A DNA stretch of 64,000 bases from Neptunomonas sp. (GTDB lineage: Bacteria > Pseudomonadota > Gammaproteobacteria > Pseudomonadales > Balneatricaceae). The stretch is from contig NZ_JADGEV010000012.1 of NCBI RefSeq assembly GCF_016744175.1, positions 1 through 64,000 of the forward strand, read 5' to 3'. The position numbers and the translations under genes are program-made. The notes beneath the pieces are model-generated. The model was not told the origin of the DNA. It did no database searches and saw nothing but the letters and a program-made list of their open reading frames with translations. This document shows positions 54,587 to 63,303 of the stretch, piece after piece; positions within the stretch are counted from its first letter, which is position 1, and every line of letters starts with the position of its first letter.

Positions 54587-55708
54587 ATGTATTTCTATGT
54601 GGATGAAAGCGGACAAACTGGTTTAAATCTCTTTGACGAATCGCAGCCCTTTTTATACTACGGAGTTTTAATATCGAGATTTAATTTAGATATTCTTGCA
54701 GAGAAAGATTTAAAGCCGCTGAGAAAGAAACTTGATGTTGAAAGGCTACATGCTTCTGAGCTTGGTAATGGCCGCTTAGTAGAGATCTCCAAAGATATTA
54801 ATAAGATAAAGAGAAAGTACAATTTAAGTTTCGATTTCCATCGAATTGCTAAGGCAGATCATGCATTAATTAGCTTCTTTGATCAGGTATTTGATCAGGG
54901 TTTAAATCCAGCTGTTCCATGGGATGCATACTGGACACCACTGAAATACATGTTATTGGGTAAAGTTGCTTATCTCTTCGATGATGAGACTCTAAAAAAA
55001 GCTTGGAAAGCTCGAATAACAGTCAACAATGCACAAGCAAATAAACTTTTAATTGAAGTCTGTGAAGTCATATTAGGTCGAGTTTCTTACCTTCCTGACG
55101 CTAGATCTCAAGAAATAATCACTGACGGGTTATCTTGGGTTGTGAAAAATGTGGAAGCGATCTCTTACAACATCGATACCAAGAAAGATGGCTTGCAGAT
55201 TTCACCAAATCTAATAGGCTTTCAGTCGGTAATGCACGGTATTGCATCACGGCTAGAAAAAGAGAAGACCGAAGCTTCTAAAGTGATTGTTGACCGCCAG
55301 TCGGAGTTTAATGCCGCGCAGGAGCATATTACTAAATTTTATCAAGAAGCCCGTGATATTCCCTGGGTTAGTGGCCCGGGACTGCCTGTAATGAATTTAA
55401 CCCATATTCCTAAGGTTCCAATCACTTGTACTGCAGGAACTGAGAGTGCAGGTTTGGAAATTGTTGATATATTTATTTGGATTTTTAAACGGAATATGGA
55501 AAATAAGCCTCTAGCAAATGAGCTTGTTCCTATAATTAATGGCCAACTTCGTAGAGGGCGCTACGATGAAGTATCAATTAATGCACTAATGGACAGATGG
55601 GGGAAATGGTTTCAAAACTTACCAGAGCCTTCTGAAGAAAGTCTTGAAAAGGCAAGAAAAATGATTGCAGATCAGGAGGTAATAAGAAAGACGCATGTCA
55701 AAAACTAA
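54587..55708 (+). CDS. DUF3800-family protein, prophage cargo
   Basis: A 373-aa soluble protein. The start FYVDESGQTGLN with the conserved D-E pair, and the later IVDRQSEFNAAQ and ESAGLEIVDIFIW (a second acidic site), match DUF3800 proteins, which have an RNase H-like fold and probably bind metal. DUF3800 genes are common in phages, islands and defence regions, and their function is not settled. The lower GC and opposite strand compared with the tail genes support a separate origin. GAGGAG precedes the ATG. Confidence 0.82.
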   Translation: MYFYVDESGQTGLNLFDESQPFLYYGVLISRFNLDILAEKDLKPLRKKLDVERLHASELGNGRLVEISKDINKIKRKYNLSFDFHRIAKADHALISFFDQVFDQGLNPAVPWDAYWTPLKYMLLGKVAYLFDDETLKKAWKARITVNNAQANKLLIEVCEVILGRVSYLPDARSQEIITDGLSWVVKNVEAISYNIDTKKDGLQISPNLIGFQSVMHGIASRLEKEKTEASKVIVDRQSEFNAAQEHITKFYQEARDIPWVSGPGLPVMNLTHIPKVPITCTAGTESAGLEIVDIFIWIFKRNMENKPLANELVPIINGQLRRGRYDEVSINALMDRWGKWFQNLPEPSEESLEKARKMIADQEVIRKTHVKN

Positions 55709-55753
55709 TTTATTAAAAAGTTACTATTATGCGGGCGTTCTAGTTAATCTACC

Positions 55754-55978
55754 CTAAACATCCACCTCAACAACCACCAGGTTAGGCATCAGCCTAATCA
55801 CTTCTCCATCCCTTACCAGCGCTCTATTCCCAGTACTCACGCTTTCGCCTTTCACCACTACCGTGTTACCGGCGAGGGTTGTGCCGGTGCTGGTACCGTC
55901 TCCATTGTTGGCGGTAATGTTTACCAGTTCGTTGTTGGCGCTACCAATAAGGGCTTTGAAGCGTGAGAATACATTCAT
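55754..55978 (-). CDS. Small prophage tail-region protein
   Basis: A 74-aa protein starting with a 4-base ATGA overlap with the upstream tail gene, so it is translated with it. It has a repeated beta pattern (VNITANNGDGTSTGTTLAGN, VVVKGESVSTGNRALVRDGE). No family is recognised. Similar small proteins occur next to tail-tip genes. The plus-strand cargo follows it. Confidence 0.65.
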   Translation of the reverse strand: MNVFSRFKALIGSANNELVNITANNGDGTSTGTTLAGNTVVVKGESVSTGNRALVRDGEVIRLMPNLVVVEVDV

Positions 55979-57696
55979 TCGTAGTGCCTCAATATGCTTA
56001 GGTTTTGATACACCACGGCTCCCATTTTAGAGATAGCGATACTGTTAGCGGTGGCAACGCCTTTCCAGCTTGAGCCGTCTTGGGAAACGATCTTGATTAG
56101 CTCGCCAATATCCACAAAGCCTGTGCTTTGATCGTAGAATATACGCCCGCTGAAGACTTCTTTATGCCCTGATTTAGACAGCTCAATGCGGCCTCGTTCT
56201 GTGTTAGCGATGGCATCGGTGAGCAAGTTATCCACTATATCGGGCAACAAACTATCGCCTGCGGTACCGAGCTGCTTTACTTTGACTAACGCTCCAGATT
56301 CTTGGCCTGCCACGTACACGGCGTTGTATTTGATCTGCGGCTGATACTCTTCTGACATCTCGCTAAACAGTGCTCGCGGGATAGTGCGGTCTTCTGTGGC
56401 GGTGTCCCAGTGCCAGGCCGAATGGCTAAAGCGGGGTTTAACCGTCAGTTCTTTATTGGCAGGATGCGGGGCAATCACCGCCCCAATCGCATTGGTTAGG
56501 CTTAACACTGATGCAATGGGGGCTTTGCCGCTGTAGCTGAATACATTGGCTGGGATCGACCAATCCGGCGCATTCCAGTTGAGTGTAAAGCCTGTACCAA
56601 ATAGCTCGTTAGTGGCTACCTGTGCGGCGGTTGATCCACTGGCTTCGGTATGTGTCTTTTGTACGCTGTAGGGGGATGAGAGCAGTTTCGTTTTACTGTA
56701 GGCCACCACTGTCCATGTCTTATTCGCAAAGCGCTCTGTCTCGCTGATTTTAGAGACAAAGAACTCCCATACATCGCCATTGATGGTGAGCCTTATCTCT
56801 TTAATCATGCTGCCCCGTGGTGAGATAAGATCGACGCTCGCCTGGTTCATTAAGCTAGCGTTGAGCGTCCAGGCGTACGAGTCGATATCGCGGCTGAGCG
56901 TTGCCTGGCTAAACGCGATAGGCGTTAGATCTGGCAGTGACACTAAATTAACAATATTCATTATATGGTATGCCTTTTCTAATACGGGCGGGTCTGTTGG
57001 GTCTGGATCAGGGTCTACTGGCTCAGGTTCGGGCACTAAAAAGACGGTGCGATACGGGCCAGCAATAATGGCGCGATGGCGTGAATGGCCGTATTGGGTG
57101 TTTGTGTAGTCGTCTACTTTGCGGGTGTGATCCCAAGGAGCGGTACTGCTTGAATCTACCGGCGACGGTAGCGTATAAGGCTCTTGGGTATCTGGATCGG
57201 TAAAGTTAAACGTGAGCTTTGCTGGTGATGCTGCGTATTCAAAATTAAACGAGGGAATATAAAACTCATAAGCAACCCGTACAGGCTTACTCTTGAATCG
57301 ATAAACTGAGTGATAGTCATGTGCCCATATACCGTCTTTAGCCGGTAGCGCGCCATAAAACGGGGTAAGCGCCTGCAAATCATGGGGGTGGATAACATCG
57401 CCGTAAGCTAACCCGTCTGTGATATCCGTCGTATAAATAGCCGTTACAGGGTGTAGGGTTTGACTATCAATGGCGTTAATTATTGAGCCAAATACCAGCG
57501 CCGTGCCAGTGTCGATTTTCGGGATAGGTTTATAGGTTAAGGCGTTTAGCGCCTGTTTTGGCACTGGCTTTACCCATGGCATCGATGGTGCGTTATCCTG
57601 CGCTGTGGCTTTGTCGTAGCCTGCAGATATGCCATCGCTCACCGTTGCATCAACTTTCTTCCAGGAAGAAACAGCGCCAGCAATAAGCAAAGTCAT
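55975..57696 (-). CDS. Phage tail protein, baseplate/tail-tip hub-like
   Basis: A 573-aa protein in two parts joined by a Pro/Asp linker (PEPEPVDPDPDPTDPP). The C-terminal half (VSLPDLTPIAFSQATLSRDI, GDVWEFFVSKISETERFANK, VDIGELIKIVSQDGSSWKG) is like tail hub or distal-tail proteins that form the tip and bind the tape measure end. The N-terminal half is beta-rich and unknown. It is flanked by one-base and 4-base overlaps. The exact tip role is inferred. Confidence 0.65.
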   Translation of the reverse strand: MTLLIAGAVSSWKKVDATVSDGISAGYDKATAQDNAPSMPWVKPVPKQALNALTYKPIPKIDTGTALVFGSIINAIDSQTLHPVTAIYTTDITDGLAYGDVIHPHDLQALTPFYGALPAKDGIWAHDYHSVYRFKSKPVRVAYEFYIPSFNFEYAASPAKLTFNFTDPDTQEPYTLPSPVDSSSTAPWDHTRKVDDYTNTQYGHSRHRAIIAGPYRTVFLVPEPEPVDPDPDPTDPPVLEKAYHIMNIVNLVSLPDLTPIAFSQATLSRDIDSYAWTLNASLMNQASVDLISPRGSMIKEIRLTINGDVWEFFVSKISETERFANKTWTVVAYSKTKLLSSPYSVQKTHTEASGSTAAQVATNELFGTGFTLNWNAPDWSIPANVFSYSGKAPIASVLSLTNAIGAVIAPHPANKELTVKPRFSHSAWHWDTATEDRTIPRALFSEMSEEYQPQIKYNAVYVAGQESGALVKVKQLGTAGDSLLPDIVDNLLTDAIANTERGRIELSKSGHKEVFSGRIFYDQSTGFVDIGELIKIVSQDGSSWKGVATANSIAISKMGAVVYQNLSILRHYE

Positions 57697-58187
57697 TATT
57701 TAGGCTCGATGGTTGGCTTTAGATACCCACCGGCTAAGGGCTCGAACAATGGCTGGGCTTTAAAAATCACATCGCCCGAAGTTACATTGCCGGTGGTCGG
57801 CCAATTAGGTTCTACGCTTCCGCACATACCAGGCGTCAAAGAAACGTAGATATAACGATTCGGTGCAGGAGGATGGATCACTTCCCCTACATTTTGTATG
57901 AGCATGCTGGGTAGCCATTCAACGCCGTAATCCATCGTCGCCATCAGCAGCACTTCACCCACATGGGGCGCAATATCAATCTCATATAAGCCGGTTAGTG
58001 GGTCGCTTATTGCTTCCCCCAATACCTTTGGGCTCCCTAACGCGGCAAGTGCCGTGACTTTCAGTGCGATAGGTTCATCATACTTGGATATCAAACCACG
58101 CACCCACGCATGATAGGTCGGCTCAATTGAAGCATCTAAATTGAATTCAAAATCAACCGCATCACCCACAGGAGGAATATAGCTCAT
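57696..58187 (-). CDS. Prophage tail-region protein, beta-rich
   Basis: About 163 aa. The ATG at 58187 shares one base with the stop of the 285-aa gene upstream (TGATG); a GTG at 58190 is also possible. The N-terminal part (EPIALKVTALAALGSPKVLG, GLYEIDIAPHVGEVLLMATM) resembles the carboxypeptidase-regulatory-like sandwich seen in the neighbouring protein. No catalytic motif is seen. Likely a decoration or linker of the tail tip. Confidence 0.6.
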   Translation of the reverse strand: MSYIPPVGDAVDFEFNLDASIEPTYHAWVRGLISKYDEPIALKVTALAALGSPKVLGEAISDPLTGLYEIDIAPHVGEVLLMATMDYGVEWLPSMLIQNVGEVIHPPAPNRYIYVSLTPGMCGSVEPNWPTTGNVTSGDVIFKAQPLFEPLAGGYLKPTIEPK

Positions 58188-59044
58188 CACGACTCCTTCA
58201 GTTTTGGTATAACAGGCCCGTGAACAATAGGCGGGTAATCAGCAGAAAGAGAGGCGAAAACATAGAAGGGTGCGTGATCAGGAGTATCAATCAAATAGTT
58301 GCCGTTTACGTCGCTAATGGTCGCCGCATAAAGTTGTCCGGTATCTGCGTGATAGAGCCTGACGTCAGCATTGGCAGGCATGCCGTTTGTAGTGACATTC
58401 CCACTGATAAACCACTCAGCAAATGTCCATATTTCAATACGTGATATACGAGCGATTGACCCGTTCCCCGAAACATATTCCCCCTGGTGAATGAGGATAT
58501 CGCCTGCGTCCAGCAGGGTTGTCGGCCATTCCGCTTGAAATACATCATCGTAATAAACCCGTGCATAACCGGCATCAATCACAAACGTTATTTTGGTTTC
58601 ATTAAGTAAGGTATTGGGAAAATTAACAGGCTCAAAAGCCTGGCTCGGGGCTCCCTCTATTTTTTCTCGAATATATGCCCCGCTAGCACTGCCCATTGCC
58701 TGCGTAGCAAAAATGACTGACGTATCAAGTGACGCATGCCACCACGCCGTTAAGCCTCCTGTATTGGTATCTGTGACAGGGCCAGACCCAATAGAGATAT
58801 CAAAATACTTACTGTTTGCAGCAGACTCCCCCGTCAGGGTTACCCAAATATCTACTCGGTTAAAAGCCCCTGTACGGCGTACAGCAACATGATTGATGCT
58901 GTTTTGCTGCGGTGCCAGTACAAGCTCATCAGTGCTTTGGTCTATGCTGATGCTTCCGCCACCACTGATCACTGATACCCAATCATCTAGTTGAGCGGGA
59001 TCGCTCCAATCATAGATTGATGAGGGCGATGCACTAAGCGCCAT
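58187..59044 (-). CDS. Tail protein with LamG-like and CarboxypepD_reg-like domains
   Basis: A 285-aa protein. Residues about 1-205 look like a LamG/concanavalin sandwich (DWSDPAQLDDWVSVIS, YARVYYDDVFQAEWPTTLLD, GSIARISRIEIWTFAEW). Residues about 210-275 (ISGNVTTNGMPANADVRLYH, SDVNGNYLIDTP) match the carboxypeptidase regulatory-like fold. Both are sugar- or surface-binding sandwiches common in phage tails. The gene shares one base with both neighbours, as part of the tail-tip operon. Confidence 0.68.
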   Translation of the reverse strand: MALSASPSSIYDWSDPAQLDDWVSVISGGGSISIDQSTDELVLAPQQNSINHVAVRRTGAFNRVDIWVTLTGESAANSKYFDISIGSGPVTDTNTGGLTAWWHASLDTSVIFATQAMGSASGAYIREKIEGAPSQAFEPVNFPNTLLNETKITFVIDAGYARVYYDDVFQAEWPTTLLDAGDILIHQGEYVSGNGSIARISRIEIWTFAEWFISGNVTTNGMPANADVRLYHADTGQLYAATISDVNGNYLIDTPDHAPFYVFASLSADYPPIVHGPVIPKLKES

Positions 59045-60684
59045 TAGTTAGCATCCCCACGCACTTCTATTTCAATAGCATCTTTCGCTTCTGTGGCAGC
59101 GCCTGGTTGTGTAGTACGGATCGCCCACATATTTTGGTTAGCGCCATCGGTATTAAAACGAATCACATTGTTAGTCACCCAACCTGACCCGAATCCTGTA
59201 ACACGCATAATAAAGTAAGGTGAACCTGTGGCTGGATTAACGGGCGCAATGTCATTACCTGAAACCGAGATCGAGTGGTTATCCAAGACAACCCCTAGCT
59301 TTTCACCAATGACTTGAATTAATGATGAGCTAATAAAGCGCACTGTCCAGCGCTCCGACATTGAGCCTTTATTCACTATTTCTATCGGATTATTGATGCT
59401 GTCGTATTTGGCTGTTGTGTCGTCACCAATACGAAAATCTGACCAAGTTGGGCTACCTGAATTCCAACTTTCTTGATGGAAAAAATTGAACACTCTCGCC
59501 CCCGTATCCCCCCACACCAGCGCGCTGGCCACTTTTGAACCGGCTGGAAAATCACGGTCTGGCGGCGTCGTTACTGCTACGTTACCGGTAATATCAACAT
59601 TACTCGCTAAACGCATGTTTTCAATACGGTTCACTAATTTATACGGGCCAATAAGCGCGTTAGTTGAAATATCGACCAGTGATAACGGGTCTTCAAATGT
59701 CAGCTCGCCCAAGTCACGATCAACGCTGTATTGGTGATAGTCCAGCCGTAAACCCTGAGAGTCGATCACTTCCATTAAGGCCACATCAGCACGCCCACAA
59801 TTGACCGTTGTACCGGCTGTAGGCACGACGACCTGATCCTCTTCATGAAAAATCACCAGAGTGTCGCCGTTGTTAATCACGGGAACTCTACCGGTGGAAG
59901 GTAAGCGCACAGGGTTTAACCCAAGTAATTCAGCACTCATCGGCAAGCGAACTTCAGATACTGCATCGTAGCGGATTGAGTCAGGATCTATAACCCAGCC
60001 ATTCAAACCAAATAGGGTAACTGAACCGTTAGCTCCATAAAAATCGCCGTCTACTTCCACATCACCAACCAGTCGATTGGTCGCTACATTGACGGTTACC
60101 AAAAATGCCGTTTCAGCGACGATATTTTCGCTATTAAAAGGGTCACCATTTTCATCAGTGGTAGCCACGGGCTGTACTTGGTAGCGGCTCCCTCTAATTT
60201 GTAACGAACTGGAATTAACATTAGAAATCGACGTTTTAAATGATATATGCCCTGCAGGGCGTTTATTGCTAGAGAACTCATCCACTGTCATGCTGACTAT
60301 TTTGAACAGCGGTGGCCTGTTAAGGTAGTAGCTGTTAACGACATTACCCATTAGCTTGATAAGACCCTTCACACGATCAAATGTACCGCATGCCACACCT
60401 ATTCCGGTCAGCAGGTTAAAGCTGATGTACACAACGCCATCCAGCGTTATGTATGCTTGATCTGCAAAATTAAATGATACTTCGCCGACCACATTTTTAG
60501 GCACCTGAAAAACAATGCTAGGTTTGTTGGTACTGGTGCTCGATGCAATCACGGTTAAGTTAGCGCCGCTGGGCAGCTGCTCGCCCGCGCCGTGTGATGC
60601 CGCAAATGTGAAATCAGCCGCACCGAGGGCAATATTTTTAGCCACCGGTGTCGATACTTGTTTTGTTGTATATGTCACTGCCAT
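59044..60684 (-). CDS. Large prophage tail protein of unknown type
   Basis: A 546-aa beta-rich protein of Thr, Val, Ser and Asn with no signal peptide. Segments such as ALMEVIDSQGLRLDYHQYSV, GELTFEDPLSLVDIST and GPYKLVNRIENMRLASNVDI suggest repeated sandwiches of a tail-tip or side-fibre protein. I do not recognise a named family. It lies between the 741-aa and 285-aa tail genes in the same operon. Confidence 0.65.
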   Translation of the reverse strand: MAVTYTTKQVSTPVAKNIALGAADFTFAASHGAGEQLPSGANLTVIASSTSTNKPSIVFQVPKNVVGEVSFNFADQAYITLDGVVYISFNLLTGIGVACGTFDRVKGLIKLMGNVVNSYYLNRPPLFKIVSMTVDEFSSNKRPAGHISFKTSISNVNSSSLQIRGSRYQVQPVATTDENGDPFNSENIVAETAFLVTVNVATNRLVGDVEVDGDFYGANGSVTLFGLNGWVIDPDSIRYDAVSEVRLPMSAELLGLNPVRLPSTGRVPVINNGDTLVIFHEEDQVVVPTAGTTVNCGRADVALMEVIDSQGLRLDYHQYSVDRDLGELTFEDPLSLVDISTNALIGPYKLVNRIENMRLASNVDITGNVAVTTPPDRDFPAGSKVASALVWGDTGARVFNFFHQESWNSGSPTWSDFRIGDDTTAKYDSINNPIEIVNKGSMSERWTVRFISSSLIQVIGEKLGVVLDNHSISVSGNDIAPVNPATGSPYFIMRVTGFGSGWVTNNVIRFNTDGANQNMWAIRTTQPGAATEAKDAIEIEVRGDAN

Positions 60685-60714
60685 GAGATTGCAGACCTTT
60701 GCTAAGTAAGTTGA

Positions 60715-62940
60715 CTATGGGCCAGGCGGTGCCGCTCTCCACTGTATTTTTAGTTTCGAGGGCGCTGGGGCTGGTGTAGGTAATCCAGGACCAGGGCTAA
60801 CAGGATCGACCACAGGTGGGGTTGCTATACCAGGGCCGGAATCATCTTCCGGCGGAACACGCACAACGATATCGGGCTCTGTATAAACAGGAGTGGTGAC
60901 GGTGGTGGTTTTGATGCCGCTTGATAACCCATCCGTTGGATGAAAAACAACAGTGCCTGCGCCCGTATTAACCACCCAGTTTGAAAGGGTTGGTGTTGGA
61001 CTACTAAAAACAGAAGCCAGGCTAATATAGGTGCTGCCTTGCGATAGCGAGAATAACTGGCCAACATTATTAACCATAGCGGTAAATGTCGTGCTGGCCC
61101 CTAAATAATCCATGACAACGGGGTAGCTGATATAAAAATCACCACTGGCCATTGCTCCAACCAATACAGTGACAACACCGGAGCCATCAGGCACGTTTGT
61201 TGTGGTCTGTGGCGTGTACTCACTGCCGGCGCCTGCATCCACATCGTAGTCATATTTAAAATATGTCGGAATGATCACAAGACCGGCGTAAACAAATTCA
61301 CTGACGATAATCTTGTTGGTCGCGCTATCAAATACTGCGTTGATACCGCCATTCCCCGACACCGTAGTGAATGTCTTTCCGTTCCATACGGCTTTCACCA
61401 CAGCGTTATACGTAAACTCTAGGCTGATTTTGTTAATGTTCTCAGCTGCAAGGGGAAGCTGTATTTCATACGATTCATGTGGGTCATAGTCGCCTACTAG
61501 GCTTTTATATCCCCACGCCGACGCCCATGTATAAATGATTTTAGAGCCTACATCCGGCTCAGCACCCAGCGTGACTGATATCGTTGCCGTGCCGTCGCCG
61601 TTATAAGCTACCGCACCTACGCCTATATCGGGATCGCCTCCCAACTGAGTAAGCCCTGTAGACTCAATGCGATACCATTTTCCACCACTGCGAAAATCGA
61701 TTCGCAATGACGCGGGTGAAGGTGGCGGTGAGATGTTTTTCACAAAAACCAAGCTGTTGTTGAGCGTTGTTATATCAATGAATGACGTAAATTTAGCGGG
61801 CACAGTAGCAATCGAGGTTGGTGTAAATGAAACGGCTATCTGGGTACTAACTAGAGACGTTGCTTTTGTGTAAAGAATGCCATTGATATAGTCGATTCGC
61901 GCCGAGAATCCATAACTTGTACCTGTCATTACTCCTGAACCATCATCAATAGCACCAAAAATAGGCGCTATTGATCCTGGCTCTATAGGCATACCCGTCG
62001 TTAATTCGACTGAGTAATTATTAGCAGGTTTTGGATACCATGCCTGGGAGGGAGTGGCTATTTTGTCGGCATAAGTAGGCAGTAAATTCGAGTACTCATT
62101 AAGGTCAGTTGCCGTCAACAGCACATTCAGATCTGGCGTGCCTTGTTTGTTGACCATAGGTGTCTGCTGCAATGTTGAAGGTACTAATTGCTGATGAATT
62201 GAATCAATAACTAGCCCTGTTTGCGCTGTGGTGAAATCTTCAGTGAGTGTTTTTGTGCCATAGAACTTTGTCGCGTTTGCAATAGCGGTATGATACGTAT
62301 TGACGGCGGAAACATTGCCGCCCGGGTTAAATGCAGAGCCCGCAAAATCGTATTCTAATTTTTGTGTAATCGTAACAACGGATAGCTTTCGTTTGTAATC
62401 GGTAAAGCCCGATCCTGACGAATGGCTCAAAATTACCTCTTGGTCATCAACCCCTTGCACGCGGACATACTGTGTATTAACACCATCTTTGATCACGTAA
62501 ACCTCACCAATCTCGGGCGAGTCATTTTCAGGGCGGGACAAAAAAGTCAGTGCCTTCATGCCTTCTACATGGTTGCCGTAAAGGTAAAAAATCGCCTCAT
62601 AACTCAGCGATAAATACGACTCAACCCGCGATTGTGCTTGTATCCGAGTGTCATGTGGGTCGTTGGTGTGCGCTAACACGACAGACACTCGGTCATCTGC
62701 GGGGTTACTTCTAACGATGGCATGTGCGCCGTAGTAAATATCGGTGTTCTCTGTAATGACAGCTGGAAACATCTTGCGCAGGGCGACATCGCCATTAACC
62801 GTATCGATACGCGAAATATCAGGAAACAGGTTGTTTATCTCACCATCTACGATTTCAACGCCGGTCATAGATCCGCCGCCGTTATCATTGTCGGTATTGT
62901 CCTGGGCTTTGTATAAGCGGATATCGTTGCGGGTAATCAT
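60715..62940 (-). CDS. Large prophage tail-tip protein
   Basis: A 741-aa beta-rich protein. The N-terminal part (TRNDIRLYKAQDNTDNDNGG, DISRIDTVNGDVALRKMFPA, RVSVVLAHTNDPHDTR) is conserved-looking, then come repeated sandwich segments (VIYTW, GDGTATISVTLGAEPDVGSK), and it ends in a Pro/Gly tail (PPVVDPVSPGPGLPTPAPAP). I recognise it only as the type of large tail protein found after the tape measure in marine prophages. The ATG at 62940 is 3 bases from the stop of the gene upstream. Likely part of the tail tip. Confidence 0.65.
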   Translation of the reverse strand: MITRNDIRLYKAQDNTDNDNGGGSMTGVEIVDGEINNLFPDISRIDTVNGDVALRKMFPAVITENTDIYYGAHAIVRSNPADDRVSVVLAHTNDPHDTRIQAQSRVESYLSLSYEAIFYLYGNHVEGMKALTFLSRPENDSPEIGEVYVIKDGVNTQYVRVQGVDDQEVILSHSSGSGFTDYKRKLSVVTITQKLEYDFAGSAFNPGGNVSAVNTYHTAIANATKFYGTKTLTEDFTTAQTGLVIDSIHQQLVPSTLQQTPMVNKQGTPDLNVLLTATDLNEYSNLLPTYADKIATPSQAWYPKPANNYSVELTTGMPIEPGSIAPIFGAIDDGSGVMTGTSYGFSARIDYINGILYTKATSLVSTQIAVSFTPTSIATVPAKFTSFIDITTLNNSLVFVKNISPPPSPASLRIDFRSGGKWYRIESTGLTQLGGDPDIGVGAVAYNGDGTATISVTLGAEPDVGSKIIYTWASAWGYKSLVGDYDPHESYEIQLPLAAENINKISLEFTYNAVVKAVWNGKTFTTVSGNGGINAVFDSATNKIIVSEFVYAGLVIIPTYFKYDYDVDAGAGSEYTPQTTTNVPDGSGVVTVLVGAMASGDFYISYPVVMDYLGASTTFTAMVNNVGQLFSLSQGSTYISLASVFSSPTPTLSNWVVNTGAGTVVFHPTDGLSSGIKTTTVTTPVYTEPDIVVRVPPEDDSGPGIATPPVVDPVSPGPGLPTPAPAPSKLKIQWRAAPPGP

Positions 62941-62943
62941 CGG

Positions 62944-63303
62944 TTAAACCTCGATAAAGCGTAAAGTGGTGTCGTAGTAGTCGTTGGCGTCTGGATCGGC
63001 GTAGCCAACCAGCTCGCGGGCAGCAATAGCCCCATCGACATAACGAAAGCGCACGGTGTAAGCCACGCCATTAAAAGTAAGGGTGTGTTCTGCCGGTGTA
63101 GCAGCCAGTGTGCGTAGATTTAACAGCGCGCTGCGTGTAACCAATCCGCTCAAATTAATGGGCCGTCCGGCCAGCTTTACGCCGGTTTGAATGATGAGCG
63201 AGCCACCTGTGGCGTAGTCGGTGGTTTGTTCTACCGGAAGCCATTCCAGCTCATCCGGCCAGATTAGGTCATCGGGTAAGGTAATCGCATCTAAGGTGTT
63301 CAT
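62944..63303 (-). CDS. Small prophage tail protein after the tape measure
   Basis: A 119-aa protein with the pattern LPDDLIWPDELEWLPVEQTT near the start and VAYTVRFRYVDGAIAARELV near the end. It follows the tape-measure gene by a 4-base overlap, the place of the distal-tail protein in siphoviruses; the length is shorter than most Dit proteins. No motif is decisive. A tail-completion or distal-tail role is inferred from the position. Confidence 0.6.
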   Translation of the reverse strand: MNTLDAITLPDDLIWPDELEWLPVEQTTDYATGGSLIIQTGVKLAGRPINLSGLVTRSALLNLRTLAATPAEHTLTFNGVAYTVRFRYVDGAIAARELVGYADPDANDYYDTTLRFIEV

